In this document: positions 7,624 to 16,577 of the stretch, one piece after another
How positions within the stretch are numbered: the first letter of the stretch is position 1
How the letters are laid out: each line of letters begins with the position of its first letter
NCBI GenBank assembly: GCA_040381075.1
Contig: JBEIHX010000008.1
Coordinates: 62,001 to 126,000 of the forward strand
DNA length: 64,000 nucleotides
From: JBEIHX01 sp040381075
Lineage (GTDB): Bacteria > Pseudomonadota > Alphaproteobacteria > Caulobacterales > Aquidulcibacteraceae
Direction of reading: 5' to 3'
Made by a program: the position numbers and the translations under genes
The notes under the pieces: model-generated
Seen by the model: only the letters and a program-made list of their open reading frames with translations
The model's database searches: none
What the model was told of the DNA's origin: nothing

Positions 7624-9225
7624 ATGCTGCACGTCGCGCGGTGGCGCATTGCGCTTGTTGTGGTCGTCACCGTCCTGGGGCTGGTGTTCGCCATGCCCAA
7701 CGTCCTGACGCCGGACCAGCGCGCGGCCCTGCCTGGCTTCATGCCGAAAAACGCCATGTCGCTTGGCCTGGACCTGCAGGGCGGATCGCACCTGCTGCTC
7801 GAGGCGGATCGGCAGAGTTACTATACCGAAAAGTACAAGAACCTCGCCGACGACATGCGCCGCGTCCTGCGCGAGAAGCCGGCCCTTGGCTATACCGGCC
7901 TCGGCAGCGACCGCACCGCCGCGCGCGTGCGCCTGACCAATCCCGCCGATCTGCAGGAAGCGACCAAGCGGCTGCGCACCATTGTGCCGGCGGTGCCGCA
8001 GACCTCGCGCTTCGCCACAGGCGCGGTGGCGTTCAACATCCAGACCACGCCCGACGGCCTGATCACCATCGCCTACACCGAGGAAGCCGCCGAAGCGGGG
8101 ATCCGCGACGCGGTGCAGCGGTCCATGGAGGTCGTTCGCCGTCGGATTGACGCCTTGGGGACCCGGGAAACCTCCATCCAGCGGCAAGGCACGGATCGGA
8201 TCCTGGTGCAGGTCCCGGGCGAGAGTGATCCCGAGCGGCTCAAGAATCTGATCGGCCAGACCGCCGTGCTGACCTTCCACATGGTCGACAGCAGCGTGAC
8301 GCCAAGCGATGCGGCGGCCGATCGGGTTCCCCCGGGGCGCGAAGCCCTGCCCGACGACAGCGGCTTCCCGATCGTGATCGAAAGCAGGGCGCTGGTGTCA
8401 GGGGAGGACCTGATCCGCGCCGAGCCCTCGTTCGATCAGATGAATCAGCCGGTGGTCACGTTCCAGTTCAACAATCGCGGCGCCCGCGCCTTCGGGCGCG
8501 CCACGCAGGCCAATATCGGCCAGCGTTTCGCCGTCGTGCTCGATGGCAAGGTCATCACGGCGCCAGTGATTCGCAGCGCGATCCTCGGCGGTTCAGGCCA
8601 GATCGAGGGTGGGTTCACGGTCGAATCGGCGTCAGATCTTGCGGCCCTGCTGCGCGCAGGCGCCCTGCCGCTGAAACTCAACGTCGCAGAGCAGCGCACA
8701 GTCGGCCCCGAACTCGGCGCCGATGCAGTGCGCGCTGGCTTTTTGGCCTGTCTCATCGCCGGGATCATGGTGATCGCCTTCATGGGGCTGACCTACGGCT
8801 TCTTCGGCCTGATCTCGATTGTCGCGCTGGTCGTGAACCTGATCCTCACCGTTGCGTTCATGTCAGCGATCGGGGCGGCGTTGACCCTGCCGGGCATCGC
8901 CGGCCTCGTTCTGACCATGGGCATGGCGGTCGACGCCAACGTGCTGATCTATGAGCGGATGCGGGAGGAACAGGCCGCCGGGCGCGGTCCGGTGCTGACG
9001 ATCGAGGCTGGTTTTTCGCGGGCGATCGCGACGATCATCGATTCGAACCTCACGGCGGTTTTGGCCGCGCTCATCATGTTTCAATTCGGCGGCGGGCCGG
9101 TGCGCGGCTTCGCCATCACCCTGACGGTCGGCATCCTGACATCCGTCTTCACGTCGGTGCTGATCAGCCAGGTGCTGATCGGGTGGTGGTTCCGCGCTGT
9201 GCGTCCCAAGTCCATTCCGGTATAG
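7624..9225 (+). CDS. secD: Protein translocase subunit SecD
   Basis: SecD is an inner-membrane RND-type protein that, with SecF, uses the proton gradient to pull exported proteins into the periplasm. At 533 residues it is of usual length. It has an N-terminal span, the LGLDLQGGSHLLLE motif (about 47-60), a large periplasmic domain, and a C-terminal block of five membrane spans starting near residue 370. The block contains the conserved GMAVDANVLIYERMREE motif. It lies between yajC (3-bp gap) and secF (7-bp gap). Confidence 0.98.
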   Translation: MLHVARWRIALVVVVTVLGLVFAMPNVLTPDQRAALPGFMPKNAMSLGLDLQGGSHLLLEADRQSYYTEKYKNLADDMRRVLREKPALGYTGLGSDRTAARVRLTNPADLQEATKRLRTIVPAVPQTSRFATGAVAFNIQTTPDGLITIAYTEEAAEAGIRDAVQRSMEVVRRRIDALGTRETSIQRQGTDRILVQVPGESDPERLKNLIGQTAVLTFHMVDSSVTPSDAAADRVPPGREALPDDSGFPIVIESRALVSGEDLIRAEPSFDQMNQPVVTFQFNNRGARAFGRATQANIGQRFAVVLDGKVITAPVIRSAILGGSGQIEGGFTVESASDLAALLRAGALPLKLNVAEQRTVGPELGADAVRAGFLACLIAGIMVIAFMGLTYGFFGLISIVALVVNLILTVAFMSAIGAALTLPGIAGLVLTMGMAVDANVLIYERMREEQAAGRGPVLTIEAGFSRAIATIIDSNLTAVLAALIMFQFGGGPVRGFAITLTVGILTSVFTSVLISQVLIGWWFRAVRPKSIPV

Positions 9226-9232
9226 GTGCGCG

Positions 9233-10267
9233 ATGTTTGGCGGTACCCGCGACAATAAATCCAAATGGTGGCCGCTCGGTCGGATGATCCCGAAGAAGAC
9301 GAACTTCGTCTTTACCGGTTTCGCCCTGCCGTTCGGCATCGTCTCCGGCCTGGCCTGTGTTCTGGGCGCACTCTCAATGTTCGTCTCGGTTGCGGCCTTC
9401 ATGCCCAACGCGGCGGCGCCATCGTTCCTCAAGCCGCTCGAGCTCAATTTCGGCGTCGACTTCAAGGGCGGCACGTTGATTGAAGTGCGCGACCGGCAGC
9501 CGATCGACATCGCCGCCGTGCGCAGCCGCCTCGGCGAACTCGGTCTGGGCGACGTGCAGGTGCAGAACTTTGGCGATCCAACCGATCTGCTCGTGCGATT
9601 TGAAACGCCTGAGGGTCAGAATACAGCAGAGTTTGTCGGACTTGCGCAGGAGGCGATCAAGGAGACGATCGGACGCGACGTCACCTTCCCGCGTGTTGAG
9701 TTTGTCGGACCAAAGGTGTCCTCGGAGCTGCTTCAGGGCGGCCTGATCGCCCTGGGGCTGGCGATCCTGATGCAGCTCGCCTATGTCGGCTTCCGGTTCG
9801 AATGGCAGTTCGGGCTCGGGGCCGTGGCGGCGCTGATGCACGATGTGCTGCTGACCATCCTGTTCTTCACCGTCACCAAAATGGAGTTCACGCTGACCTC
9901 CATCGCGGCCCTGCTGTCGATCATCGGCTTCTCGATGAACGACACGGTCGTGGTGTTCGACAGGTTTCGCGAAAATCTTCGAAAATACAAGAAACTACCG
10001 CTCAAGGACATCATCGACCTGTCCCTCAACGAAACATTGTCGCGCACCATCATCACGGGCCTGACGACGCTGGTCGCCCTGGTCGGCCTGCTGGCGCTGG
10101 GAGGATCGGCCCTGTCGCCGTTCGCCTATGCGCTGATCTTCGGCGTCTTTGTGGGGACGTATTCGTCAATCTATGTGGCGGCTCCGATCATCCTTGTGTG
10201 GGGGGTGGGACGCATCCGCGGCGATGAGGACACGCCCGCGGCGAAAGCCGCCGCGGCGCGGCCGTAA
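9233..10267 (+). CDS. secF: Protein translocase subunit SecF
   Basis: SecF is the partner of SecD in the inner membrane. This copy is 344 residues. It has an N-terminal span (about 27-57), the FGVDFKGGTLIEV motif, a short periplasmic domain, and five C-terminal spans with the conserved SIIGFSMNDTVVVFDRFREN stretch. The last 15 residues are Ala-rich and look non-essential. The ATG at 9233 follows the secD stop by 7 bp, consistent with one transcript. Confidence 0.98.
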   Translation: MFGGTRDNKSKWWPLGRMIPKKTNFVFTGFALPFGIVSGLACVLGALSMFVSVAAFMPNAAAPSFLKPLELNFGVDFKGGTLIEVRDRQPIDIAAVRSRLGELGLGDVQVQNFGDPTDLLVRFETPEGQNTAEFVGLAQEAIKETIGRDVTFPRVEFVGPKVSSELLQGGLIALGLAILMQLAYVGFRFEWQFGLGAVAALMHDVLLTILFFTVTKMEFTLTSIAALLSIIGFSMNDTVVVFDRFRENLRKYKKLPLKDIIDLSLNETLSRTIITGLTTLVALVGLLALGGSALSPFAYALIFGVFVGTYSSIYVAAPIILVWGVGRIRGDEDTPAAKAAAARP

Positions 10268-10374
10268 GCGCACGCCAGCAGGCGTTAGGCGCCATATCAC
10301 GTTGAGCGCACGCGTGACGCCGGCGCGGGGCCGGGTATATATCAGATCCGGGTGATTCAGGCTGGAGGCCTCTG

Positions 10375-10995
10375 ATGGCAGCGCTCTTATCCAATTTCCG
10401 CAACACTGTGATCGTCAGCTGCATCCTGGCGCTGGCGCTGATCATTGCGTTTGTGCCGCAGTCCAATATCGCGGAGAGCACGCATGAAATCTTCGCGCAC
10501 GCCGGCATGCGCTGGCTGCACGTGTTCTTCGGCATTCTGTGGATTGGCCTGCTCTATTACTTCAACTTCGTGCAGATCCGCACGATGCCGAAGATCCCGG
10601 ACGAGCTGAAGCCGGCTGTCGGGAAGTTCATTGCTCCGGAGGCTCTGTTTTGGTTCCGCTGGGCGGCTCTGCTGACCCTGGCGACCGGCGTCCTGGTGGC
10701 GGCCGGGCGCGGTTATCTTGTCGACGCCTATCTGCTCGGCGCGCTCGGCGGCGGCCCCGGCACGACCTTTATCGGCATTGGGATGTGGCTCGCCACAATC
10801 ATGTTCATCAATGTCTGGTTCGTGATTTGGCCGAACCAGCAGAAGGCGCTCAACATCGGCAACGCCTATCCGGACCTCAAGCCGGAGGAGAAGCAGAAGG
10901 CGGCGCGCACGGCGATGCTGTTCTCGCGCACCAACATGCTGCTGTCCATTCCCATGCTGGCGGCGATGGCGATGCGCCAGACGATGTGGGGGTGA
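10375..10995 (+). CDS. Urate-oxidase N-terminal-like (PuuD-type) membrane protein
   Basis: This 206-residue polytopic inner-membrane protein has about five hydrophobic segments. It has the family hallmark HAGMRWLHVFFGILWIGLLYYFNFVQ, shown here only in part, with histidines that could bind haem, and the downstream motif MFINVWFVIWPNQQK. It resembles PF06181, the membrane domain of urate hydroxylase PuuD. The C-terminal cytochrome c domain of PuuD is absent, and no purine-catabolism genes are nearby, so urate oxidation is not supported. A good ggagg ribosome site precedes ATG 10375, and a strong terminator follows. Confidence 0.8.
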   Translation: MAALLSNFRNTVIVSCILALALIIAFVPQSNIAESTHEIFAHAGMRWLHVFFGILWIGLLYYFNFVQIRTMPKIPDELKPAVGKFIAPEALFWFRWAALLTLATGVLVAAGRGYLVDAYLLGALGGGPGTTFIGIGMWLATIMFINVWFVIWPNQQKALNIGNAYPDLKPEEKQKAARTAMLFSRTNMLLSIPMLAAMAMRQTMWG

Positions 10996-11015
10996 GGCCC
11001 TGCATGGCGGAACAC

Positions 11016-11054
11016 GCGCCCGGGCCGTGGACACGGCCCGGGCGTTTCTTTCTT
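11016..11054 (+). terminator. Rho-independent terminator after the PuuD-like gene
   Basis: A 13-bp perfect inverted repeat (cgcccgggccgtg at 11017-11029 with its complement at 11032-11044) is followed directly by the T-rich run tttctttctt. It begins about 20 bp after the stop at 10995 and should end the transcript coming from the secDF direction. Confidence 0.9.
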
Positions 11055-11095
11055 GAGATGCGGCGGGGCCACGCCTGGCGTCGGCGCGGCCGCTG

Positions 11096-11947
11096 ATGAC
11101 CCGGGGCGGCGCGACGCAGCCTGACCTCACCGCGATGCTCGCGGGCCATGTGGCGCGCGTCGACCCGCACCGCTGGCAAGCTGCGCGTCTTGCCCCGCCG
11201 CGCGCGCGGTTCGGCCTCGGCGTGCTTTATGCTGTCAATCACGAGTTCGCCCGTATCCGCGAGACTGTGCGCGAACCGATGCTGGGCGCCATCCGCCTGC
11301 AATGGTGGCGCGAGACAATCGGCGAGATCTATGACGCGGACGCGCGTGCGGCGCATCTGCATCGCCGCCACGAACTGGCTGGCCCGCTGGCAGGACTGAT
11401 CCGGGACGCTGGTCTTGCGCGGGCGGCCTTCGATGCGCTGATTGATGCCCGCGAGAAGGATCTGGAGACGGCTCCGTTTGCGACGCTCGCCGACCTCAGC
11501 GCCTATGCAGAGGCCTCCGCCGCAGGATTGATCGGTTTGGCGGCGCAGGTTCTCGCTCCGGGGCTCACGTTTGACAGCCAGGCCCGCGCCGCCATGCGTG
11601 AAGCGGGTCTTGCCTGGGCGATCGCGGGGATCGTTCGGTCCGCTTCGGTATGGGCAGGCCAGGGGCGCAACCTGACGCCTGCGGAGTTCGCCCATGATCA
11701 GGGCCTGACGCATGAGGAGGTTGCGCCGGGCGCACCGGGTTTCACCACGGCCGCAGGCCGCCTTGCCGCAATCGCCGCCACGCATCACCGCCTGGCGCGC
11801 AGACTGGGGGAGGCGCTGCCCTCCAGCGCCTTCCCGGCCATTGCCTATGTCACGCTGACGCCAGCCCTGTTGCGCCAGCCTGGGGGTCCTGGCGCGTTCT
11901 CACGCTGGGCGAGCCTGATGACCGCTGTCATGCGGGGCCGGGTCTGA
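11096..11947 (+). CDS. Squalene/phytoene synthase family protein
   Basis: This 283-residue protein has the all-helical prenyl-synthase-like fold. Recognisable parts are LGVLYAVNHEFARIRETVREPMLG and the QWWRETI segment typical of the bacterial NDUFAF6-like branch. The two DxxxD Mg-binding motifs expected of true squalene synthase are not clearly intact, so it may be a complex I assembly-type homologue rather than an enzyme. A gene of this family near secDF is common in alphaproteobacteria. The start is uncertain: ATG 11096 has no good ribosome site, and ATG 11132 is an alternative. Confidence 0.8.
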   Translation: MTRGGATQPDLTAMLAGHVARVDPHRWQAARLAPPRARFGLGVLYAVNHEFARIRETVREPMLGAIRLQWWRETIGEIYDADARAAHLHRRHELAGPLAGLIRDAGLARAAFDALIDAREKDLETAPFATLADLSAYAEASAAGLIGLAAQVLAPGLTFDSQARAAMREAGLAWAIAGIVRSASVWAGQGRNLTPAEFAHDQGLTHEEVAPGAPGFTTAAGRLAAIAATHHRLARRLGEALPSSAFPAIAYVTLTPALLRQPGGPGAFSRWASLMTAVMRGRV

Positions 11948-12047
11948 GCGGCGCGCCCCTCGGCGGGGGCGCCTGGCCAGACTGCTCCGGGGCGGCCGAG
12001 CGGACCGGTTGCGCCACCATGGCATGGGCCTGGGCCAGGACCGGGAG

Positions 12048-12077
12048 CCAGGACCAGGACCAGGACCAGGACCAGGA
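12048..12077. repeat. 6-bp tandem array (ccagga), 5 copies, between convergent genes
   Basis: Five perfect copies of ccagga lie in the 286-bp gap between the convergent synthase-like and GH84 genes. They are flanked by looser related repeats (ggcctgggccaggaccgggagcc before; gcactggaggcagggactggagg-type after, to about 12125). No credible gene is seen in the rest of the gap. Confidence 0.9.
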
Positions 12078-12233
12078 GCCAGCACTGGAGGCAGGGACTG
12101 GAGGCAAGGACTGGGCGCAGGGGCAGGATGCCGCTGCAGCCAACCAGCAGCCAACACACTGCGTCAACGGCGGGAGCACGACAGCGGGATGGCGCGCCAG
12201 CCTGCGATCACCGCGTCTGTGGGGAGGGCTTGC

Positions 12234-13307
12234 CTATTGGGTCTCGACCTCAAACGAGGACGTTGCGTAGGCGCCGTCGAGAAACGCCGTGATTTCGCGC
12301 GCCGCCGGATGGTCTATCGCCTCATACCGGGCGCGCAATCGCGCACGACGCGCGTCGTCAAGCCGATCGCGCCCTGCGTCGTCGAGGGACAGAATGTCAC
12401 CCTCCAGCACCTGCGCGAAGTCAGCTCCGAGCACGGTTCGTGCGGCGCTGCGGAAGGCCGCATGATAGCAGTAGCGGCCCTTCTCGCGATAGGCCGCCGC
12501 CAGAGTGAGCGCCGGGATCAGGCTCAAGGTGGGCTGCAGCGCCGGATTGACCGCGTGCGCGGTGATCCTGCGCGCGATGGCGTGTCCCCTGCCTGTAAAG
12601 GCGCGCAGGTGAAGGTGCTCTGCCATGCGCGGACCATCATTGACCGGATAATTGTCCCACAGAAACGGTTTGCGCTGAAGTCGATCTGCGACCTGCGCCA
12701 GGTGGCCCGGCGAGATCTCGCGCGAACACACCTCCGGTCCGGTCCAGTAGATGCAGACTGAAGGGTCGAGGGTTCGACCGAGATCGGACAGGAAGCCCTG
12801 CGGCCGTGGCCCGAACACCCGATCGAGGATGATGTCGTCGCAGTAATAGGTCGGGCACATGATCACCCGCGTCGCCGCCGACCGGGCGGCGATCCAGTGG
12901 ACGATCTCGGCTTGGACGCGCGCGAGGTCAGGGCGATCGCTGCGCATGTCATCGAACAGGACCGCCAGATCGTCGATGCCGATGGCGTCCAGGTCGGCAA
13001 GCTTGGCCGCGAGCGCCGCCCTGGCGGCGGCGTCGAAGCGATTAAAGACTTCAAACGGGCTCAAGCCGACGCCAAACCGCATGCCGAGCGCACGGCAGGA
13101 CCCGGCAAAGCGCTTGAGTTCCTCTGCCGCCAGTTCCGGGAACGGCTGATCCCACCGTTTGCGCAGATAGGGATCGGCCTTCGGCGCATAATGATAAAAA
13201 CTGTAGCCTGCGCCGGCCAGGGTCGACGCCACGCGCACGCGCGCCTCAAATGACCACGGCCTGCCGTAAAAGCCTTCAATGATCCCAAGAGACGCAGCCC
13301 CGCTCAC
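12234..13307 (-). CDS. GH84-type beta-N-acetylglucosaminidase
   Basis: This enzyme should remove N-acetylglucosamine by substrate-assisted catalysis; the family includes O-GlcNAcases and hyaluronidase-like enzymes. The signatures are clear: GIIEGFYGRPWS (8-19), YHYAPKADPYLRKRW (38-52), and the catalytic aspartate pair in LAVLFDDM (D119-D120). At 357 residues it is a lone catalytic domain. No signal peptide is visible, so it looks cytosolic, which is odd for a glycan hydrolase. It starts with GTG at 13307 and overlaps the end of purD by 4 bp, so the two are translationally coupled. The physiological substrate is unknown. Confidence 0.88.
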   Translation of the reverse strand: MSGAASLGIIEGFYGRPWSFEARVRVASTLAGAGYSFYHYAPKADPYLRKRWDQPFPELAAEELKRFAGSCRALGMRFGVGLSPFEVFNRFDAAARAALAAKLADLDAIGIDDLAVLFDDMRSDRPDLARVQAEIVHWIAARSAATRVIMCPTYYCDDIILDRVFGPRPQGFLSDLGRTLDPSVCIYWTGPEVCSREISPGHLAQVADRLQRKPFLWDNYPVNDGPRMAEHLHLRAFTGRGHAIARRITAHAVNPALQPTLSLIPALTLAAAYREKGRYCYHAAFRSAARTVLGADFAQVLEGDILSLDDAGRDRLDDARRARLRARYEAIDHPAAREITAFLDGAYATSSFEVETQ

Positions 13308-14578
13308 CGGGCGAGCCCCCGGGCGGCGATGTCACGGCGATAGAAGCCGTGCGGCCAATCAATCGTGGCGACAGCTGCATAGGCGCGTTGGACAGCCTCG
13401 CGCAGCGTTGCGCCGCGGGCGGAGATGTTGAGCACGCGCCCCCCGTCCGACAGCAGGCGACCATCCGGGGTGGACACAGTGCCAGCGTGAAAGACCATCA
13501 CGTCGGGAAGGCTCTCGGCGGCCGCAACGCCTCGGATGACATCGCCCTTGCGCGGCGCCTCTGGATACCCGCTGGCTGCGTAGACCACCGTCACTGCAGC
13601 GGCGGGATCAAACACGGGCGGTTCAGCCTCGGCGAGGCGGCCAAGAGCTGCTGCGTGCAGCAGCCCTGCGAGATCGCCGGCAAAGCGCATCATCAGCACC
13701 TGACACTCCGGATCGCCGAAGCGGACATTGAACTCTATGAGCCTGGGACCCTCGCGTCCGATCATGACGCCTGCAAACAGAACCCCGATGAACGGTGCGC
13801 CCTCCGCGCGCATCTCGGCGAGGGCGGGCTCGATGATGCGTGTGCGCACCTTGTCCATGATGTCCGGCGTCAACACGGGCGCAGGCGAATAGGCGCCCAT
13901 GCCGCCCGTATTGGGGCCCGCGTCGCCGTCGAACGCGCGCTTGTGATCCTGGGCCCCATCGAACAGAACTGCGCTCGTCCCGTCGCAGATGGCGAAGACA
14001 GACGCCTCCTCGCCCTCCAGGAACTCCTCGATCACCAGGGTTCTGGAGGCGTCGCCGAAACGTCCGGCGAGCATGGCCTGCGCCTCTTGGACGGCCTCGG
14101 CGCGATCGGCGACGATCACCACGCCCTTTCCGGCGGCAAGACCATCCGCCTTCAGAACAAATGGCCCCGTCATCCTGTCAAGCGCGGCCGTCGCCTCGCC
14201 CGGGGTGGCGACGGTGTGCGACGCGGCGGTGGGAATGCCGGCGCGCTGGCACAGCGCCTTGGTGAACGCCTTGGAGCCTTCCAGACGCGCCGCTGCAGCG
14301 CTTGGCCCGAAGGTGGGAACGCCAGCCTCGCGCAGGCGATCGGCCAGACCGAGGGTGAGCGGCGCCTCCGGCCCGATCACGACGAGATCAACGGCTTCGG
14401 CCACAGCCAGGGCCGTCAGCGCAGCCACTTCGTCCGGCTTGATGGGGGCGAGGCGCGCATGACGCGCCACGCCCGGATTGCCAGGGGCGGCGACGATCTC
14501 GCGCACCAGGGGACTTTGCGACAGTTTCCAGGCGAGGGCGTGCTCGCGACCGCCCGAACCGACAAGCAGGATCTTCAT
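13304..14578 (-). CDS. purD: Phosphoribosylamine--glycine ligase
   Basis: PurD joins glycine to phosphoribosylamine using ATP, the second step of purine synthesis, in the cytosol. It is 424 residues, as expected, starting MKILLVGSGGREHALAWKL. It has the ATP-grasp region with KADGLAAGKGVV, the PurD signature RFGDPECQ, and the C-terminal domain GHM-type end. The ATG at 14578 is unambiguous. It is the first gene of a two-gene unit with the GH84 enzyme. Confidence 0.98.
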   Translation of the reverse strand: MKILLVGSGGREHALAWKLSQSPLVREIVAAPGNPGVARHARLAPIKPDEVAALTALAVAEAVDLVVIGPEAPLTLGLADRLREAGVPTFGPSAAAARLEGSKAFTKALCQRAGIPTAASHTVATPGEATAALDRMTGPFVLKADGLAAGKGVVIVADRAEAVQEAQAMLAGRFGDASRTLVIEEFLEGEEASVFAICDGTSAVLFDGAQDHKRAFDGDAGPNTGGMGAYSPAPVLTPDIMDKVRTRIIEPALAEMRAEGAPFIGVLFAGVMIGREGPRLIEFNVRFGDPECQVLMMRFAGDLAGLLHAAALGRLAEAEPPVFDPAAAVTVVYAASGYPEAPRKGDVIRGVAAAESLPDVMVFHAGTVSTPDGRLLSDGGRVLNISARGATLREAVQRAYAAVATIDWPHGFYRRDIAARGLAR

Positions 14579-14623
14579 GACTGCGGTCTCGCGCGCCCTG
14601 CACGCCCGGTCAATGGGGCCGCG

Positions 14624-15622
14624 TCAGCGCCGCAACAGGCAGGGGACGACTGCCGCGAGCGCCTGGATCAACCGCGCCATGTCCGCCCGCAGCGCGGCGA
14701 ACGCCGGACGGCGCTCGAGAGTGCGTTCATCCATGTAGAGCCCGCGATTGATCTCGATCTGCAGCGCGTGCAGTCCCTGATGGGGTCGCCCGTAGGTCTG
14801 GGTGATGTGTCCGCCCGCATAGGGCGCATTTCGCGCCACGCGATACCCCATCTGGCGCAGGATGCGCTCGACTTCCGTCGTCAGGCCAGGGTGGCACGAC
14901 GCCCCAAACCGATCGCCGAGAACAACGTCGGCGCCGGGCTGGGCGCCGCCGGGACCTGACGAGGGCATCGAGTGACAGTCCATGAGCACGCCGACCCCGA
15001 AGCGGGCTCTGGCCTGGTCGAGGAGCGTCGCCAGGGCGGCGTGATAGGGTCTGTAGACCTCGGCGATCCGCTTTTCTGCTTCTGCAAGCGTAAGCTTGCG
15101 CGCGTAGATTTCCTCTCCGTCGCCAACGACCCGCGCGATGGCCCCGAGCCCGGCGGCGACGCGCGGAGAGCGGATATTGGCGTGATCGGGCAGCCGGTCG
15201 CGAAACATCGCCGGGTCGAGTTCGTAGGGCTCCCGATTGAGATCGAGATAGGCGCGGCTGACCAGGGCATGGATCAGCGGCGCGCCGTGATCGGGTGCGG
15301 CGGCGAACAGCTCCTCGACATAGGCGTCCTCAATCCGCTTGAGCGCATTCGCAGAGATGCGGGCGGCGGCGATGAGATCGGCTGGCTGGCGGCGGCCCGA
15401 ATGTGGAGAGGCGTAGACCAACGGGCTGTCGCCTGCACGCGGGGGGGCGACTTCGAACGCCGGTCCGACCCCGGCCGGAGCGACGCGTTCATAGGATGCG
15501 CCAGGGCCTGCATCGCTGGTGACGTCAACAAGGTCCGGCGCACGTTCAGACATCGCGGGAGTAACGCCCGCCCGACGGCGGCGCGTCAATCGTCCAAGTT
15601 CTGCGACCCGCTGCATTTCCAT
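14624..15622 (-). CDS. N-formylglutamate amidohydrolase
   Basis: This zinc hydrolase family splits N-formylglutamate to formate and glutamate, the last step of one histidine-degradation route; no other hut gene is nearby. The motifs VYASPHSGR, the VSRAYLDLNREPYELD stretch and LMDCHSMPS (metal-ligand histidines) are present. The start at 15622 is chosen over 15553 because a perfect aggagg ribosome site lies 6 nt upstream (15629-15634 on this strand). That gives 332 residues, a little longer than usual because of about 50 low-complexity N-terminal residues. It lies 45 bp upstream of purD but transcribed from its own leader. Confidence 0.9.
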   Translation of the reverse strand: MEMQRVAELGRLTRRRRAGVTPAMSERAPDLVDVTSDAGPGASYERVAPAGVGPAFEVAPPRAGDSPLVYASPHSGRRQPADLIAAARISANALKRIEDAYVEELFAAAPDHGAPLIHALVSRAYLDLNREPYELDPAMFRDRLPDHANIRSPRVAAGLGAIARVVGDGEEIYARKLTLAEAEKRIAEVYRPYHAALATLLDQARARFGVGVLMDCHSMPSSGPGGAQPGADVVLGDRFGASCHPGLTTEVERILRQMGYRVARNAPYAGGHITQTYGRPHQGLHALQIEINRGLYMDERTLERRPAFAALRADMARLIQALAAVVPCLLRR

Positions 15623-15808
15623 CCGGCGCCTCCTGACGAATCACATCGTGGGGCCAAGAGTGTTGACGAGTTGTGGCCGAACCCCCGGCGCAAGACGGCG
15701 CAAACGCGGCGGCGTGGATGGCTTGGGGATGGGCGGCGCGTCGGCTATGCAGGCAGCGCCGCTTCGGGGGCAGGAAGCCCGGCGCGGCATTGGAGATGGC
15801 GGAGCGGC

Positions 15809-16462
15809 ATGAACATCATCGACAACCCGAAACGGGGCTTTATCACGGTGACCGCCGACATTGCGGCTGCGGCGGGGCCCGAGGGTTTGACGGTGGGCGA
15901 AATCGTCGACCGGCTCGACGAGCGGGCGTTCGGCCTCCTGATCCTGGCGCTCACCATTCCCTGCCTGGTGCCTGGCCTGCCCGGCGCCCAGATCATCGCC
16001 ATTCCGATCTTCCTGCTCGCCATCCAGATGGTGTTCGCACGCGAGGAGCCCTGGCTTCCGGGCTGGTTTCTGCGCCAGCGCGTCAGCAAGAAATGGCTGG
16101 GGGCCATCGCCGGCTTCTGCAGTCAGCGGCTCGGTTGGACGGAACGGCTGGCGCGTCCGCGTCTGACGCTGCTCGCAGATGGTCCGGGCGGCAGGCTGGC
16201 GGCGCTGATCATGGCGCTTGCCGCGATCACCATCATGCTGCCGATCACCAACACCATCCCATCTCTCGCGCTGACATTGCTGTCGGTTGGGCTGCTGCAG
16301 CGCGACGGCGTGTTCGTGGCGGCCGGCGCCGCCGTCGCCGCGGCCTGGGTCGCCCTTCTCGGCGCGCTCCTGATCGGTCTCCTGCACGGAGCCGGTTTCG
16401 CCATAGACTGGCTGCAGGGTGCGGCGCCATGGCTGGTGGAGCGTCTGCACCCGGGTGCATGA
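15809..16462 (+). CDS. ExoD-family membrane protein
   Basis: This 217-residue protein matches the ExoD family, named from exopolysaccharide production in rhizobia but of unknown mechanism. It has the conserved GLLILALTIPCLVPGLPG and FLLAIQMVFAREEPWLPGW stretches and three to four membrane spans (about 43-75, 128-160 and 170-195). The ATG at 15809 has a ggag site 5 nt upstream. Exopolysaccharide export or envelope homeostasis are possible roles, both inferred from the family name. Confidence 0.85.
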   Translation: MNIIDNPKRGFITVTADIAAAAGPEGLTVGEIVDRLDERAFGLLILALTIPCLVPGLPGAQIIAIPIFLLAIQMVFAREEPWLPGWFLRQRVSKKWLGAIAGFCSQRLGWTERLARPRLTLLADGPGGRLAALIMALAAITIMLPITNTIPSLALTLLSVGLLQRDGVFVAAGAAVAAAWVALLGALLIGLLHGAGFAIDWLQGAAPWLVERLHPGA

Positions 16463-16468
16463 CGCACT

Positions 16469-16492
16469 GTACGCCGTTTTGTACGCCGTTTT
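16469..16492. repeat. 12-bp direct repeat, 2 copies
   Basis: Two perfect tandem copies of gtacgccgtttt start 7 bp after the exoD-like stop codon, followed by gtgcgcgcgtgtgcg. The short T-runs are not preceded by a hairpin, so this is probably not a terminator. Confidence 0.85.
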
Positions 16493-16577
16493 GTGCGCGC
16501 GTGTGCGAGCCGGTCGCATGGACAGCTGCAGGCGCGTGGGTTAGCCCCTGTGATCTGCTGACGCAAAGGAACCCTTG

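Noticed and set aside
13349..14959. Long plus-strand frame of 536 codons over purD
   Set aside because: It lies opposite purD and the end of the formylglutamate hydrolase gene and has no recognisable domain.
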